NCBI RefSeq assembly: GCF_008326305.1
Contig: NZ_BIXY01000019.1
Location: forward strand, 1-64,000
Length of the DNA stretch: 64,000 nt
Direction: 5' to 3'
Source of the DNA: Dictyobacter arantiisoli
GTDB taxonomy: Bacteria; Chloroflexota; Ktedonobacteria; Ktedonobacterales; Ktedonobacteraceae
The notes under the pieces are model-generated. The model saw nothing but the letters and a program-made list of their open reading frames with translations. It was not told where the DNA came from and searched no databases. Below, piece after piece: positions 27,326 through 35,665 of the stretch (positions are counted from its first letter, which is position 1; each line of letters opens with the position of its first letter). Made by a program: the position numbers and the translations under genes.

Positions 27326-27637
27326 ATGATGGAAAAAGCAAACATTCATATTGAGCGTCGACCCGGCACTGTCGATCTTCTGCGTAGTTATAAAGTGTAT
27401 ATTGATGGTCAGCGTGTGGGAAAACTCCGAGAAAGTGAGCAATTTGTAGTACCGGTTCAACCGGGCGATCATGAGATTATTTTGAAAGTTGATTGGGCCT
27501 CTAGCCATCCTGTTACCGTTCATGTTGAAGCTAGTGAGGAAATATCAATTTACTGCCAGAGTATATCAAATATAATTACAGGCCTCTATACGATAGTATT
27601 TAATAGCAAGAATTACATTCAAGTGTTTTTGCATTAA
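27326..27637 (+). CDS. small PEGA-like beta protein within the mobile element
   Basis: A 103-residue protein. Residues 5-75 form a predicted beta sandwich of the PEGA or DUF-like type (SYKVYIDGQRVGKL, VPVQPGDHEIILKVDW), and the C-terminus is hydrophobic. No signal peptide is present. The ATG follows GAGAGGA. Its location between two inverted ends suggests a passenger gene or host DNA trapped between two element copies. Its frame is intact while the neighbouring transposase is not, which suggests selection. Function is unknown. Confidence 0.6.
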   Translation: MMEKANIHIERRPGTVDLLRSYKVYIDGQRVGKLRESEQFVVPVQPGDHEIILKVDWASSHPVTVHVEASEEISIYCQSISNIITGLYTIVFNSKNYIQVFLH

Positions 27638-27834
27638 GGGATATACAAATCTTAGAGCCACCGAATTTGGAGGTCAGAGAAGAGAATCTGTTCTCTTTCA
27701 AACGGGGGGTTCAATGGAAAAAGAAATGAAACGATGAAATGGAGCAGCGTTGGGGCGAGATGTCGGTACGGTGAACGGGAAAGCGGGACTCACGTTCGTT
27801 CGTGCCGCACCTACGTTTTCCACTATATTTTACC

Positions 27835-29148
27835 TTATTTGATGGTATTGGTCCAGGTGGATCGCCTGCAGGCAAGATACTGCCAGAGAAATGAGAATCC
27901 GAAGATAGCCCATATAATCAGCACTGGCTCGATAGGAGCGCGGAAGCGCGGCGCGCCATAGAAGATCAGATCTTGTCCGACCGTCAACAGGAGCAAGCAA
28001 TAAAAGACTATGAATTCTCGCCAGCGCTTGAGAGTTACCCATAAGCCTATGACAGCCAGAATATCGACAGGGATGGGAAAGATATTCATCATAAGTAGCA
28101 CAATCTGGCTTGAGGTCTGGCTGGAGAAACGATCTGTCGGCAAATCAGCCTCATGGACGGCGGGCAACCATGTATTGGCGAAATGGGCCATCAGCAATCC
28201 CGGCAAGGACGCAAGATGCTTTGAGATCCACGCCAGAGCATCTTGCTTGAAGGCATCTTCGCGGCTTATCTCACAACTAGCAGTACAGGTATACAGCGGA
28301 AAGCTCCGCGCAGCAACAGGTGCCGCACGCAAAGGAGTAATCCACGTCTCCTGATCCCAGGGCTTGGACAGAATCTGGTCATTATAAGAACCCAGGAGAA
28401 CGGTACCATCGCCAGTCGCCACTGGTAAGAAGCGTTGAGACACCAGAGCATTGCGCACCGTCCAGGGTGTCAGCAGGATGCCCACCACCAGCAGTACCAG
28501 CATGGCCATACGCCCCACGATGCGCCAGGCAAAGCGCTTCTGCCAACCCAATACAACCAGCCAGACTATAAATAAGGCCAACACCAATAAGCCATTCGGG
28601 CGTGTTAACGCCAGCAAGGCCACGGCGATCCCACTTGCCAGGGCAAAGCGCTGCAAACGCTCTTGGTACAAACAACAAAGCAAATAGCCAAAAGCCGTTA
28701 AGAGAAAAGTATAGAGTGTCTCGGAATAGAGCCAGCCAGTGTACACATAGAGACCGGGATAGAAGGCGGCCACGATACCAGCGACAAGCGCCAGACGTCG
28801 ATTGAGCAGGCGTGCGACCAGTAAATAAATCAGCACACAGGTGCCAGCATCCACCAGACATAAAAAGATGCGCGCCAGAAAATCACTGGGACCAAACAGC
28901 CCGGTGATAGTCGCAATCACAAAGGGCCAGAGTGGAGCACGTCCAACCGTTGAAATAGCGAGATGCAGACAAAAGCAATGCTCCGTCAACAAATGCAAAC
29001 CAATATCCCGATACTGCTGAGAATCGTGAAGGGGTGTATACTGCCGGGCCACCGTCACATTAAAGAGGATACGTACGATGATGGCTAATCCAAAAACGAT
29101 AAGCGCACCATCAGGAAATGCTGCACGTATTTTATGACTAAAAATCAT
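27835..29148 (-). CDS. GT39-like multi-pass membrane glycosyltransferase
   Basis: A 437-residue integral membrane protein with roughly ten to eleven hydrophobic segments. It belongs to the PMT/ArnT-type (GT-C fold) transferases, which use lipid-phosphate-linked sugars outside the membrane. The first loop carries the acidic HDSQQYRDIG that matches the catalytic Asp of the family. The sugar and acceptor are unknown. The gene stands alone. The element at 26745-27814 ends just beyond its stop codon, so the terminator may have been displaced. Confidence 0.8.
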   Translation of the reverse strand: MIFSHKIRAAFPDGALIVFGLAIIVRILFNVTVARQYTPLHDSQQYRDIGLHLLTEHCFCLHLAISTVGRAPLWPFVIATITGLFGPSDFLARIFLCLVDAGTCVLIYLLVARLLNRRLALVAGIVAAFYPGLYVYTGWLYSETLYTFLLTAFGYLLCCLYQERLQRFALASGIAVALLALTRPNGLLVLALFIVWLVVLGWQKRFAWRIVGRMAMLVLLVVGILLTPWTVRNALVSQRFLPVATGDGTVLLGSYNDQILSKPWDQETWITPLRAAPVAARSFPLYTCTASCEISREDAFKQDALAWISKHLASLPGLLMAHFANTWLPAVHEADLPTDRFSSQTSSQIVLLMMNIFPIPVDILAVIGLWVTLKRWREFIVFYCLLLLTVGQDLIFYGAPRFRAPIEPVLIIWAIFGFSFLWQYLACRRSTWTNTIK

Positions 29149-29234
29149 TTATCCCATTCCAAACAAATACACAGTGCTATTTTAAGCGGAAACGTCTCAG
29201 ACCAAACTATAGTATCACATCTGTAGATGTAAAT

Positions 29235-29263
29235 TTGACAATCAGTCAGCACACTGCTACACT
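29235..29263 (+). promoter_or_regulatory. promoter of the serS leader
   Basis: TTGACA, 17 bases, TACACT, just upstream of the T-box leader. Confidence 0.75.
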
Positions 29264-29269
29264 GGATTG

Positions 29270-29528
29270 AGTATACTATAAACAGTCGGCTATGAATGGG
29301 ATAAGTACCTCTTGTGAGTGTTTAGAGAGCTGCGGTCCGGTGCAACGCAGTGCGAGCAGGAGAGAAATCCACCCAGGAGCCTACGCGTTGAGCGTCAACG
29401 GTTGCCCCCGCTATCAGGCAGATATGAGTTTCAAGGCAGCCAGACTGTTTTGAAAGAAGTAAGGTGGTACCACGATTCCACGCGTTTAGCGTCGTCGTCC
29501 TTGTAGAAACGAAGGACACGGCGTTTTT
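29270..29528 (+). ncRNA. T-box leader of serS
   Basis: A tRNA-sensing attenuator. Stem I shows the AGTA motif, AGAGAG with a GGTG partner at the distal loop (around 29321-29345), and a specifier region GAAATCCA just before CCCA. Aligned to the leuS leader from the closing helix, the specifier codon is TCC (29368-29370), a serine codon. The conserved T-box AAGGTGGTACCACG is at 29461-29474. The terminator stem CGTCGTCCTT/GAAGGACACGGCG with seven T is at about 29489-29527. Uncharged tRNA-Ser would favour the antiterminator and switch on serS. Confidence 0.9.
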
Positions 29529-29596
29529 TTATTGCCTATCGCGTGGTCCATATGCGAAATGGAGGCACGCATTCAGAAGGAGGAGAGGAATATAGC

Positions 29597-30877
29597 ATGC
29601 TTGATCTAACATTTATCCGCAATCATCCCGATGTTGTCAAAGAAGCGGCCCACGTTAAAAACAATTCGATTGATATTGATGCCTTGCTTGCTCTGGATCA
29701 AAAAGTCGTGGCACTACAACATGAGGTTGAAGAGGCACGCGCCAAACAAAATCAGCTCTCAAAAGGTATCCAGCAGGCCGCCAGAGAAAAAAATACCGAG
29801 CTACGCAATGATTTGATTGCCGAAGGGAAGAAGCTAGCAGAGTTTATTAAGGCCAATGAACCAGAACTCAATCAATTAACAGAAGAGCGCTACAATCTGC
29901 TCTTGCTCGTTCCCAATATTCCAGATCCCAGTGCGCCCGTAGGCAAGGATGAGAGCGAAAACGTGCCCTTCAAATACTGGGGCGAAAAAACCGAGTTCGG
30001 CTTCACTGCCCTCGACCACTATGATTTGATGCTCAAACATAATCTGGTCGATATCGAGCGGGCGGTAAAAGTCGCTGGCTCACGGAGCTATGTCCTACGT
30101 GGCGAGGCGGCACGCCTGGAACTGGCTTTGATCAGTTTTGCGATGGATAAGATGGCCCGTAAAGGCTTTACACCACTCATCGTGCCTTCGATGGCCCGCG
30201 ATTTCAGTTTCATCGGTAGCGGCCAGTTTCCCAAAGGTCGCGATCAGGTATATGAAGTAAAAGATCAGGATCTGTTCCTGGTGGGTACTGCTGAAGTTTC
30301 GATTACTGGCATGTATAAGGATGAGATTCTGAAAGGGGATGAACTGCCACTGAAATTTGTGGGCTATAGTCCCTGTTATCGCCAGGAAGCAGGTACTTAC
30401 GGCAAGGATACACGCGGTGTCTTCCGGGTGCATCAATTTAATAAAGTTGAGCAGTATATTATCTGTAAGGCGGATCATGAGGAATCGGTCTACTGGTTTG
30501 AGCAATTGCTGCAAAATGCTGAAGAGCTGATCCAGGATCTGGAATTGCCGTATCGCGTGATCAATGTCTGTACCGGCGATATGGGCGATGGCAAGGTCGG
30601 TATGTATGATATTGAGTGCTGGGTGCCCAGTGAGGGTCGCTATCGTGAGACCCATTCGTGCTCATATCTGCATGAATGGCAGGCTCGCCGTGCCAATCTA
30701 CGCTATCGTGATGAAAATGGCAAGGTGAAATTTGTGCATACTCTCAATAATACCGCCATCGCTTCGCCACGTATCTTGATACCGCTGTTAGAGACACATC
30801 AGCAGGAAGACGGCAGCATCAGGATTCCCGAGGCGCTCCGTCCCTTCATGGGCGGTCAGGAATATATCGGTCGCTAA
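29597..30877 (+). CDS. serS: seryl-tRNA synthetase
   Basis: Charges tRNA-Ser with serine. The 426-residue class II enzyme has the N-terminal tRNA-binding coiled coil (about 30-105). Motif 2 is visible (SPCYRQEAGTYGKDTRGVFRVHQF), as is motif 3 near the end (NNTAIASPRILIPLLE). The start at 29597 follows GGAGGAGAGG, with 68 bases after the terminator T run. Expression is probably controlled by the T-box leader upstream. Confidence 0.97.
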   Translation: MLDLTFIRNHPDVVKEAAHVKNNSIDIDALLALDQKVVALQHEVEEARAKQNQLSKGIQQAAREKNTELRNDLIAEGKKLAEFIKANEPELNQLTEERYNLLLLVPNIPDPSAPVGKDESENVPFKYWGEKTEFGFTALDHYDLMLKHNLVDIERAVKVAGSRSYVLRGEAARLELALISFAMDKMARKGFTPLIVPSMARDFSFIGSGQFPKGRDQVYEVKDQDLFLVGTAEVSITGMYKDEILKGDELPLKFVGYSPCYRQEAGTYGKDTRGVFRVHQFNKVEQYIICKADHEESVYWFEQLLQNAEELIQDLELPYRVINVCTGDMGDGKVGMYDIECWVPSEGRYRETHSCSYLHEWQARRANLRYRDENGKVKFVHTLNNTAIASPRILIPLLETHQQEDGSIRIPEALRPFMGGQEYIGR

Positions 30878-30900
30878 GAAGCTCTCAGTGATCTTCACCT

Positions 30901-31042
30901 ATGAGTTTTCGTGTCTTTGACGCTTTGAGAGTGTCAGCCTCCCATCCCCATCGGGATCTTGCTGCTCCCTGGCTGGCAGGCGCTTGCGCGCCTGCACCAC
31001 ACAATAAAAAGATGTTTGAGCACCGCAGGTGCGAAAACTCAT
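30901..31042. repeat. dispersed repeat family 2, copy 2, with inverted ends
   Basis: Starts ATGAGTTTTCG and ends CGAAAACTCAT, an 11-base inverted repeat spanning about 140 bases. Inside are gtgtcagcctcccat, gggatcttgctgctc and a GC-rich stem GGCAGGCGCTTGCGCGCC. It matches the repeats at 3091 and 35100, and lies directly downstream of serS. Confidence 0.65.
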
Positions 31043-31093
31043 GCAAAGAGACTGTGGAGAGCATGAGAGTCCGACATACCCTCAAAAAAGATA

Positions 31094-31142
31094 GTTATGT
31101 TGTGTATAAAATGTTTTGCGAACATTTTATACACAACATAAC
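31094..31142. terminator. perfect 22-bp hairpin
   Basis: GTTATGTTGTGTATAAAATG... pairs without a mismatch with its partner across a five-base loop (31116-31120). It separates serS from the convergent phosphoesterase gene and is probably a bidirectional terminator. Confidence 0.75.
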
Positions 31143-31152
31143 AAAAGAGAGG

Positions 31153-31650
31153 CTACCTCGGCAATGGGATAGTTTCACCATGAACGCTCCCATCCTGATC
31201 ATCTATGGTAAGCATGCCAAGGCTACAGGTCGGTTGATGACGACGGTCCGTGGCACTCCCGGGATTAAAGAGCAATTGCCCGGCATGCTCCTCATTATAG
31301 GGATTATGGCTGTGCCCAAATACGACCACCCGCGCCAGTGGAAACTCACGCCGCGCCGTCTGCGGATATGCCTGCGCGCTCCCCAGAATATGGACAATAC
31401 CAATACGACAACCACCCACGGTAATCTCTTTCTTAATTGGTAACTGCATCACCACCTCCGGTAGCTCCACATTCCCCTGTACAGCCACTACAGGAGCCAG
31501 CGTTTCTAATTCAGAGAGCACTGAAAGTTGCGATAAATCTCCAGCATGAATAATCAATTCCACATCCGCAAAATGTGTCCAGAGCGCCTCGGGCAGTTGT
31601 TTGAATTGAGGCAGGTGGGTATCAGAAATCACCCCTATCCGATGTAGCAT
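31153..31650 (-). CDS. YfcE/MJ0936-type metallophosphoesterase
   Basis: A 165-residue calcineurin-like phosphoesterase. The metal-binding motifs are all present: SDTHL (D-x-H), HAGDLSQ (GD), QGNVE (GN instead of GNHD), IVHILG and FGHSHNP. Members of this family hydrolyse phosphodiesters or phosphomonoesters, often with Mn. The physiological substrate is unknown. The start was chosen at the ATG preceded by GGAGG. It is divergent from a second phosphoesterase 176 bases away. Confidence 0.88.
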   Translation of the reverse strand: MLHRIGVISDTHLPQFKQLPEALWTHFADVELIIHAGDLSQLSVLSELETLAPVVAVQGNVELPEVVMQLPIKKEITVGGCRIGIVHILGSAQAYPQTARREFPLARVVVFGHSHNPYNEEHAGQLLFNPGSATDRRHQPTCSLGMLTIDDQDGSVHGETIPLPR

Positions 31651-31825
31651 CTTTGTATCCTCCGCTATTTTGAGATATATTACTGATGGCTCATACAAAT
31701 GGCCAATCAGCATATCATTCATGGTTCCTACAATGAAGAAACCATGAAGATATCACAAACAATCATAACAATACAAAGAGAGAGTAGAGACAGGTACTGT
31801 CTGTCTCAAATCAGGACATCATTAT

Positions 31826-32536
31826 ATGCGTATTGCGATCATATCGGATATTCATGGCAATCAGATTGCATTGGAAGCGGTTCTTGAGGATCTATCAAAG
31901 CAACCGAATATTGATCAAATTGTCATCGCGGGAGACATTTGCTTGAATGGACCCTGCCCAAATGAAGTCATCCAAACAATCAAGGATTTACATTGTCCTA
32001 TCATTCAAGGCAATGTGGATAGTGACGTTGTCAACCAGACCTCAAAAAAAGGACCAAAAAAGCAAAGTGTGATCGCCTGGACCCGCGAACAAATCGGTCC
32101 TCAAGGTATCGATTATCTCGCTTCACTCCCTTTTAGCCATCTTGTTGCCAATCCCAATGGTACCGATCTTCTCGTCGTGCATGCGAATCCACGCAATCAA
32201 GATGAGGCTATCTTTCAGACGACTCCTGACAGTAAACTTGAATACCTTTGTCAGGACTTACCACCCTCGATTGGGGCGCTGGCCTTTGGTCATTATCATG
32301 TGGCATATATGCGCCGCTGGCAACACTTGTTACTGGTTGATACTGGAAGTTGCGGACTGCCCAGAGACGAGGATGTACGCGCCTCCTATGCTATCCTGAG
32401 CTGGCATGATAATGTCTGGCAGGCAGAGCATCGTCGCGTGAAATATGATCTAAAAGCGGTGATCAAGCAACTCAGGCATTGTGGCATTCCCACGGCTGAG
32501 AAACGGATCAAAATATTAACCGAAGCGAAATACTAG
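31826..32536 (+). CDS. metallophosphoesterase (calcineurin-like, YfcE/Icc-type)
   Basis: A 236-residue phosphoesterase with SDIHGN (residues 7-12), AGDICLNGP, GNVDSD, VVHANP and FGHYHVAYM, all in the expected order. The last ~40 residues form an extra helical tail (VIKQLRHCGIPTAEKRI). It resembles bacterial DUF-type phosphodiesterases fed by short distances between histidines. It is divergent from a smaller family member, so the two could share substrates or regulation. The substrate is not predictable. Confidence 0.85.
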   Translation: MRIAIISDIHGNQIALEAVLEDLSKQPNIDQIVIAGDICLNGPCPNEVIQTIKDLHCPIIQGNVDSDVVNQTSKKGPKKQSVIAWTREQIGPQGIDYLASLPFSHLVANPNGTDLLVVHANPRNQDEAIFQTTPDSKLEYLCQDLPPSIGALAFGHYHVAYMRRWQHLLLVDTGSCGLPRDEDVRASYAILSWHDNVWQAEHRRVKYDLKAVIKQLRHCGIPTAEKRIKILTEAKY

Positions 32537-32763
32537 TACTGGTCAGTCAGTCACTGACCCGGTTGCCATCCCCCCATGGCAACATGTTCTCTTCAAAACC
32601 AATCCCCATGGATAAGTCTGCATTTCACCATCGCAGTCCTGTTTCCATCCAGCCAGACATTGCCTCAACACCCTGCCATATGTCACCACTCTGTGCCATA
32701 AAAAACGCAGGCTCCCGAAGAAGTCTGCGCGGTATAGAGAACACACTGATAAACGTAAATGCA
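32537..32763. other. short spacer with hairpin
   Basis: Contains GGTTGCCAT-ccccc-ATGGCAAC at 32570-32582, a plausible terminator for the preceding phosphoesterase gene. Nothing else is recognisable. Confidence 0.45.
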
Positions 32764-32946
32764 CTAACATAATTGGAAATAATGCTCATCGGCCAACGCT
32801 ATATCGCTTAAGCAACTGGTCAATGCCGTTATATCCGAACCAGCATCCTTGCCAGGGATATCTTCACCCAAATAGCTGGCGGCCTCGCCAGCATCCACTA
32901 ATTCAAGCTCCTCAACAATCGCGCGAAGTTCTCCTGTTGTCGTCAT
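32764..32946 (-). CDS. small acidic peptide, unknown function
   Basis: A 60-residue acidic protein. GGGAG lies about six bases before the ATG, which supports translation. The N-terminal half is predicted helical (TTGELRAIVEELELVDAGEAA). The C-terminus has two Cys residues (SCLSDIALADEHYFQLC). The leader-plus-Cys tail reminds one of ribosomally made peptide precursors, but no modifying enzyme or transporter is nearby. It may equally be a small regulatory protein. Not recognised. Confidence 0.45.
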   Translation of the reverse strand: MTTTGELRAIVEELELVDAGEAASYLGEDIPGKDAGSDITALTSCLSDIALADEHYFQLC

Positions 32947-33654
32947 TGTGTACTCCCAGTTATGAATTTTGTGTATAAATCCTATTCACTGCCACCTATA
33001 CACAGGCACCCGCCACCAGGTATTTGTGCCTGCTTCTCGGAATAGATAGTTCGTGTACAGAGCAAGATAAAAGAAAGAATATTTGCCTCTGCATCTATTG
33101 ATACGTTTTATTTACACTACCGTCATGCGAGTAGGCCAAAAAGGTGATAGAGCCCCTCTCTTCTCAATTACCAGCAAAGCACATCTCAGCAAAACAGGTT
33201 GCTCCGCATATGGTCGTGAGTACCGGGATAGATGGAAACGTGGTATACTGTCGAAGAGCCAAACGATGTATCAAAGGGGTGACGGGATAGGCAGTTTAAG
33301 CAATCATTTGCGTCTCCAAGAAGGATATAAACTGAGCGGGAAGCACTATTGGCTTATGTATTGCGTGAAATATCCACCCTTACCAGATAACCACTCTGGA
33401 GACAACGCTACAAGTGGGAATAGCGACATGCAAGCCGCCGTTGCCAGGCGTTGCCCCCTGGCTATAAAACGATTATTTTTACCAACAACAAATCATTTGT
33501 CGTATCCATCCATCACAACAAAAAAGAGAGACTGTGCCCGGCATATTGACCCATCTATGCACTCAAGCAAGCGTTAATATACAATCATTTCTACGCAGAA
33601 AGCAGTATGCGTGGGTGTAAGATGCATGGTAGATACGATTTGTAGGAGAAATTC
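32947..33654. other. 700-base spacer
   Basis: No convincing gene. An open frame from 33083 to 33577 on the plus strand lacks a ribosome binding site, and its composition is untypical of neighbouring proteins. The region also contains the promoter side of lpdA; no strong -35/-10 pair was found. Confidence 0.5.
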
Positions 33655-35082
33655 ATGACGAGTACTCATTATGATGTCGCCGTGATCGGTGCTGGTCCTG
33701 GTGGCTATGTAGCAGCGATTCGCGCCGCCCAACAAGGTGCCAAAGTGGCAATTGTAGAGAAACAGTATATGGGTGGTACCTGCCTGAATGTGGGCTGCAT
33801 TCCCTCTAAAGCAATGTTACATGTGGCAGAAACACTACACCAACTGGCTTCTATCGAAGATCTAGGAATTACCCTCCCGCAACCTCCTGTCTTTAATATG
33901 AAGAAAGCCGTCAGCTTTAAAGATAAAGTTGTGAAGCGTATGACTGGTGGCGTCAGTTCGCTGATGAAAGCGAATAATATCGACGTTTTTGATGGCCTGG
34001 GTACCGTAGATATTTCAAAGACCGTCACGGTCACTAAAAATGGCGAGCAACAACAATTTAGCGCCGATAAGGTCATCCTCGCTACCGGCTCGGTACCGCT
34101 GATTCCGCCCATGCCCGGTGTGGATGGCGATAAGATCATGAATAGCGATACCTGCTGGAATCTATCCAAGACGCCAGAAAGCCTGATCTGTGTTGGCGGT
34201 GGCGTGATCGGCATTGAGCTGGCCTGTATGTTCAATGCATTGGGTACGCAAGTCACAGTCATTGAAATGCTGCCAAACATTTTAGCCCCCGTTGATGAAG
34301 AGGTCCGTAAATTGCTGGTACGTATTCTGAGCAAACGCGGCATCAATATCGTCACAGGCACAAAGGTGGAAAGCATCGCGGATGAGAATGGTCAGAAAAA
34401 AGTTGTGACCAGCACAGATAAGGGTCAGCAAGAATTCTATGGCGAGTATGTTTTGATGGCAGTGAGCCGCCGCGCCAATATCGCCGGTCTGGATAAACTG
34501 ATTGAACAGGGACTCGATACCGACCGTGGACGTGTACGCGTCAACGATAAATTAGAGACCAATCTGCCAGGCATTTATGCCATTGGGGATTTGATCCACG
34601 GCGCTGGTCTGGCACATGTCGCTTCTACGGAGGGTGAGATTGCCGCAGATAATGCTATCGGCCATAGCGCGACGATGAATTATGAGGTGGTGCCAAATCC
34701 CATCTATACGTTCCCTGAAATAGCTTTTGTTGGTCTGACCGAGGCGGCTGCCCGCGAGAAATATTCCGATATCCGCGTTGAACGCTTCCCCTGGGCCGCA
34801 ATTGGCAAGGCAGTTGCTATCGACGAAACCGAAGGCTTTACCAAGGTCATCATTGGCAAATACGGCGAATTCCTGGGCGCACATATCATCGGTCCAGATG
34901 CAACCAACCTGATCAGCGAATATTCCCTGGCGATGCGTGGCGAACTGACCGTTGAAGAGGTCAGTGAAACCATCCATCCCCATCCAACCCTCAGTGAAGG
35001 CCTGCGTGAAGCCGTCCTGGCGGTTGAGGGACGTCCTCTGCATATCGGGCCCAAACAGAAACAGGTGGCACGAGCACGCTAA
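33655..35082 (+). CDS. lpdA: dihydrolipoyl dehydrogenase
   Basis: The E3 flavoprotein of pyruvate and 2-oxo-acid dehydrogenase complexes, and of the glycine cleavage system. The 475-residue protein has GAGPGG near residue 13, the redox disulfide GGTCLNVGCIPSK at about 40-52, a second dinucleotide fold GGGVIGIE near 182, and the catalytic His in HPHPTLSEGLREA near the C-terminus. TAGGAG precedes the ATG. No E1 or E2 genes are in the window, so it is an unlinked E3. Confidence 0.95.
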   Translation: MTSTHYDVAVIGAGPGGYVAAIRAAQQGAKVAIVEKQYMGGTCLNVGCIPSKAMLHVAETLHQLASIEDLGITLPQPPVFNMKKAVSFKDKVVKRMTGGVSSLMKANNIDVFDGLGTVDISKTVTVTKNGEQQQFSADKVILATGSVPLIPPMPGVDGDKIMNSDTCWNLSKTPESLICVGGGVIGIELACMFNALGTQVTVIEMLPNILAPVDEEVRKLLVRILSKRGINIVTGTKVESIADENGQKKVVTSTDKGQQEFYGEYVLMAVSRRANIAGLDKLIEQGLDTDRGRVRVNDKLETNLPGIYAIGDLIHGAGLAHVASTEGEIAADNAIGHSATMNYEVVPNPIYTFPEIAFVGLTEAAAREKYSDIRVERFPWAAIGKAVAIDETEGFTKVIIGKYGEFLGAHIIGPDATNLISEYSLAMRGELTVEEVSETIHPHPTLSEGLREAVLAVEGRPLHIGPKQKQVARAR

Positions 35083-35099
35083 GTTACCTGCCTGATAGA

Positions 35100-35290
35100 A
35101 CATGATACGTCTAACAAAGTGTTTGTTTCCAATACCATCTGGTTTTTGTGGCTCACCTGCTGGCAGGCGCGCGCGCGCCTGCGCCCTTTTTAGTGTATGT
35201 TGCTGTAAATGCGCTTAGCGCATTTACAGCAACATACACTAAAAATTGGTTTGAGCACCAGCGGTGCGAAAAATCATGCACAGAGATCGT
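35100..35290. repeat. dispersed repeat family 2, copy 3, interrupted by a hairpin
   Basis: The left part (to 35186) has the GC-rich stem GGCAGGCGCGCGCGCGCCTGC. The right part (35247-35290) shares tttgagcaccgcaggtgcgaaaa- and catgca-type bases with 31015-31060. A 28-base perfect hairpin sits between them. The copy follows lpdA directly. Confidence 0.6.
35187..35245. terminator. perfect 28-bp hairpin
   Basis: TTTTTAGTGTATGTTGCTG... through GCGC, a three-base loop (35215-35217), and the exact complement ending AAAAA. The flanking T and A runs make it a terminator in either direction. It is the longest perfect stem in the window. Confidence 0.8.
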
Positions 35291-35331
35291 GGTGAGCATG
35301 GGAATCAAACACTTTATAAGGGTACAATATT

Positions 35332-35383
35332 ATAATAAAGCGGACTGGTATCTTTTTTTTATGATACCAGTCCGCTTTATTAT
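35332..35383. terminator. perfect 21-bp hairpin with T-rich loop
   Basis: ATAATAAAGCGGACTGGTATC and its exact complement around a ten-base loop made mostly of T. A second terminator-like structure within 200 bases of lpdA. Confidence 0.7.
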
Positions 35384-35445
35384 CGAGCATTCAGCGAAGG
35401 TAGATCTATAAAGTTGAGCTAATCAACGAGATTACTGTATGCTAA

Positions 35446-35578
35446 TTACCATCCATGTCTGCCACAGGAAGAGCAACGCGCTCGGTTACCGGCACTTATG
35501 CCACCAATCTCTTTCACAATCTGCCCTTTGTGGTACAACGTGCCACGCCAGAGGATAGCAGCTGATTTCGCCCCGTGT
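35446..35578 (-). pseudogene. C-terminal fragment of a lost gene (possible)
   Basis: On the minus strand a frame without a start codon reads LWRGTLYHKGQIVKEIGG, then ISAGNRARCSSCGRHGW and a stop. It looks protein-like and ends in a CxxC motif, but a TGA stands about 12 residues before it. It may be the decayed end of a gene. The family was not recognised. Confidence 0.35.
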
Positions 35579-35665
35579 CAATGGCAGCGAAACAATCGAT
35601 CAATTCAAAGCTGAAATGTCGCCATTTATCGCTTAAAGTGTATCTATCCGACTGCCTTCACGATC

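Larger units (their letters stand above)
26745..27814. mobile_element. decayed transposable element with 37-bp inverted ends
   Basis: The left end GTAGGTGCGGCACGAACGAA (26745 on) is repeated in inverted orientation at 27778-27814; 35 of 37 bases match. Inside are a ruined IS3-type orfA, a hairpin, a small intact gene, and a ~60-base direct repeat (starting CGAATTTGGAGGTCAGAGAA) at about 26845 and 27661. The second direct repeat is followed by a shortened version of the orfA region. This suggests two nested or internally deleted copies of one element. No duplicated target site is evident. It ends 20 bases from the stop codon of the next gene. Confidence 0.75.

Noticed and set aside
32570-32582. 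Riboswitch or small RNA from the GGTTGCCAT hairpin
   Set aside because: It is a simple stem after a stop codon; terminator is the simpler explanation.
33083-33577. 164-codon open frame in the spacer before lpdA
   Set aside because: No ribosome binding site, odd amino-acid make-up (many Ser, His, Cys, Arg) and no domain. Best read as chance.
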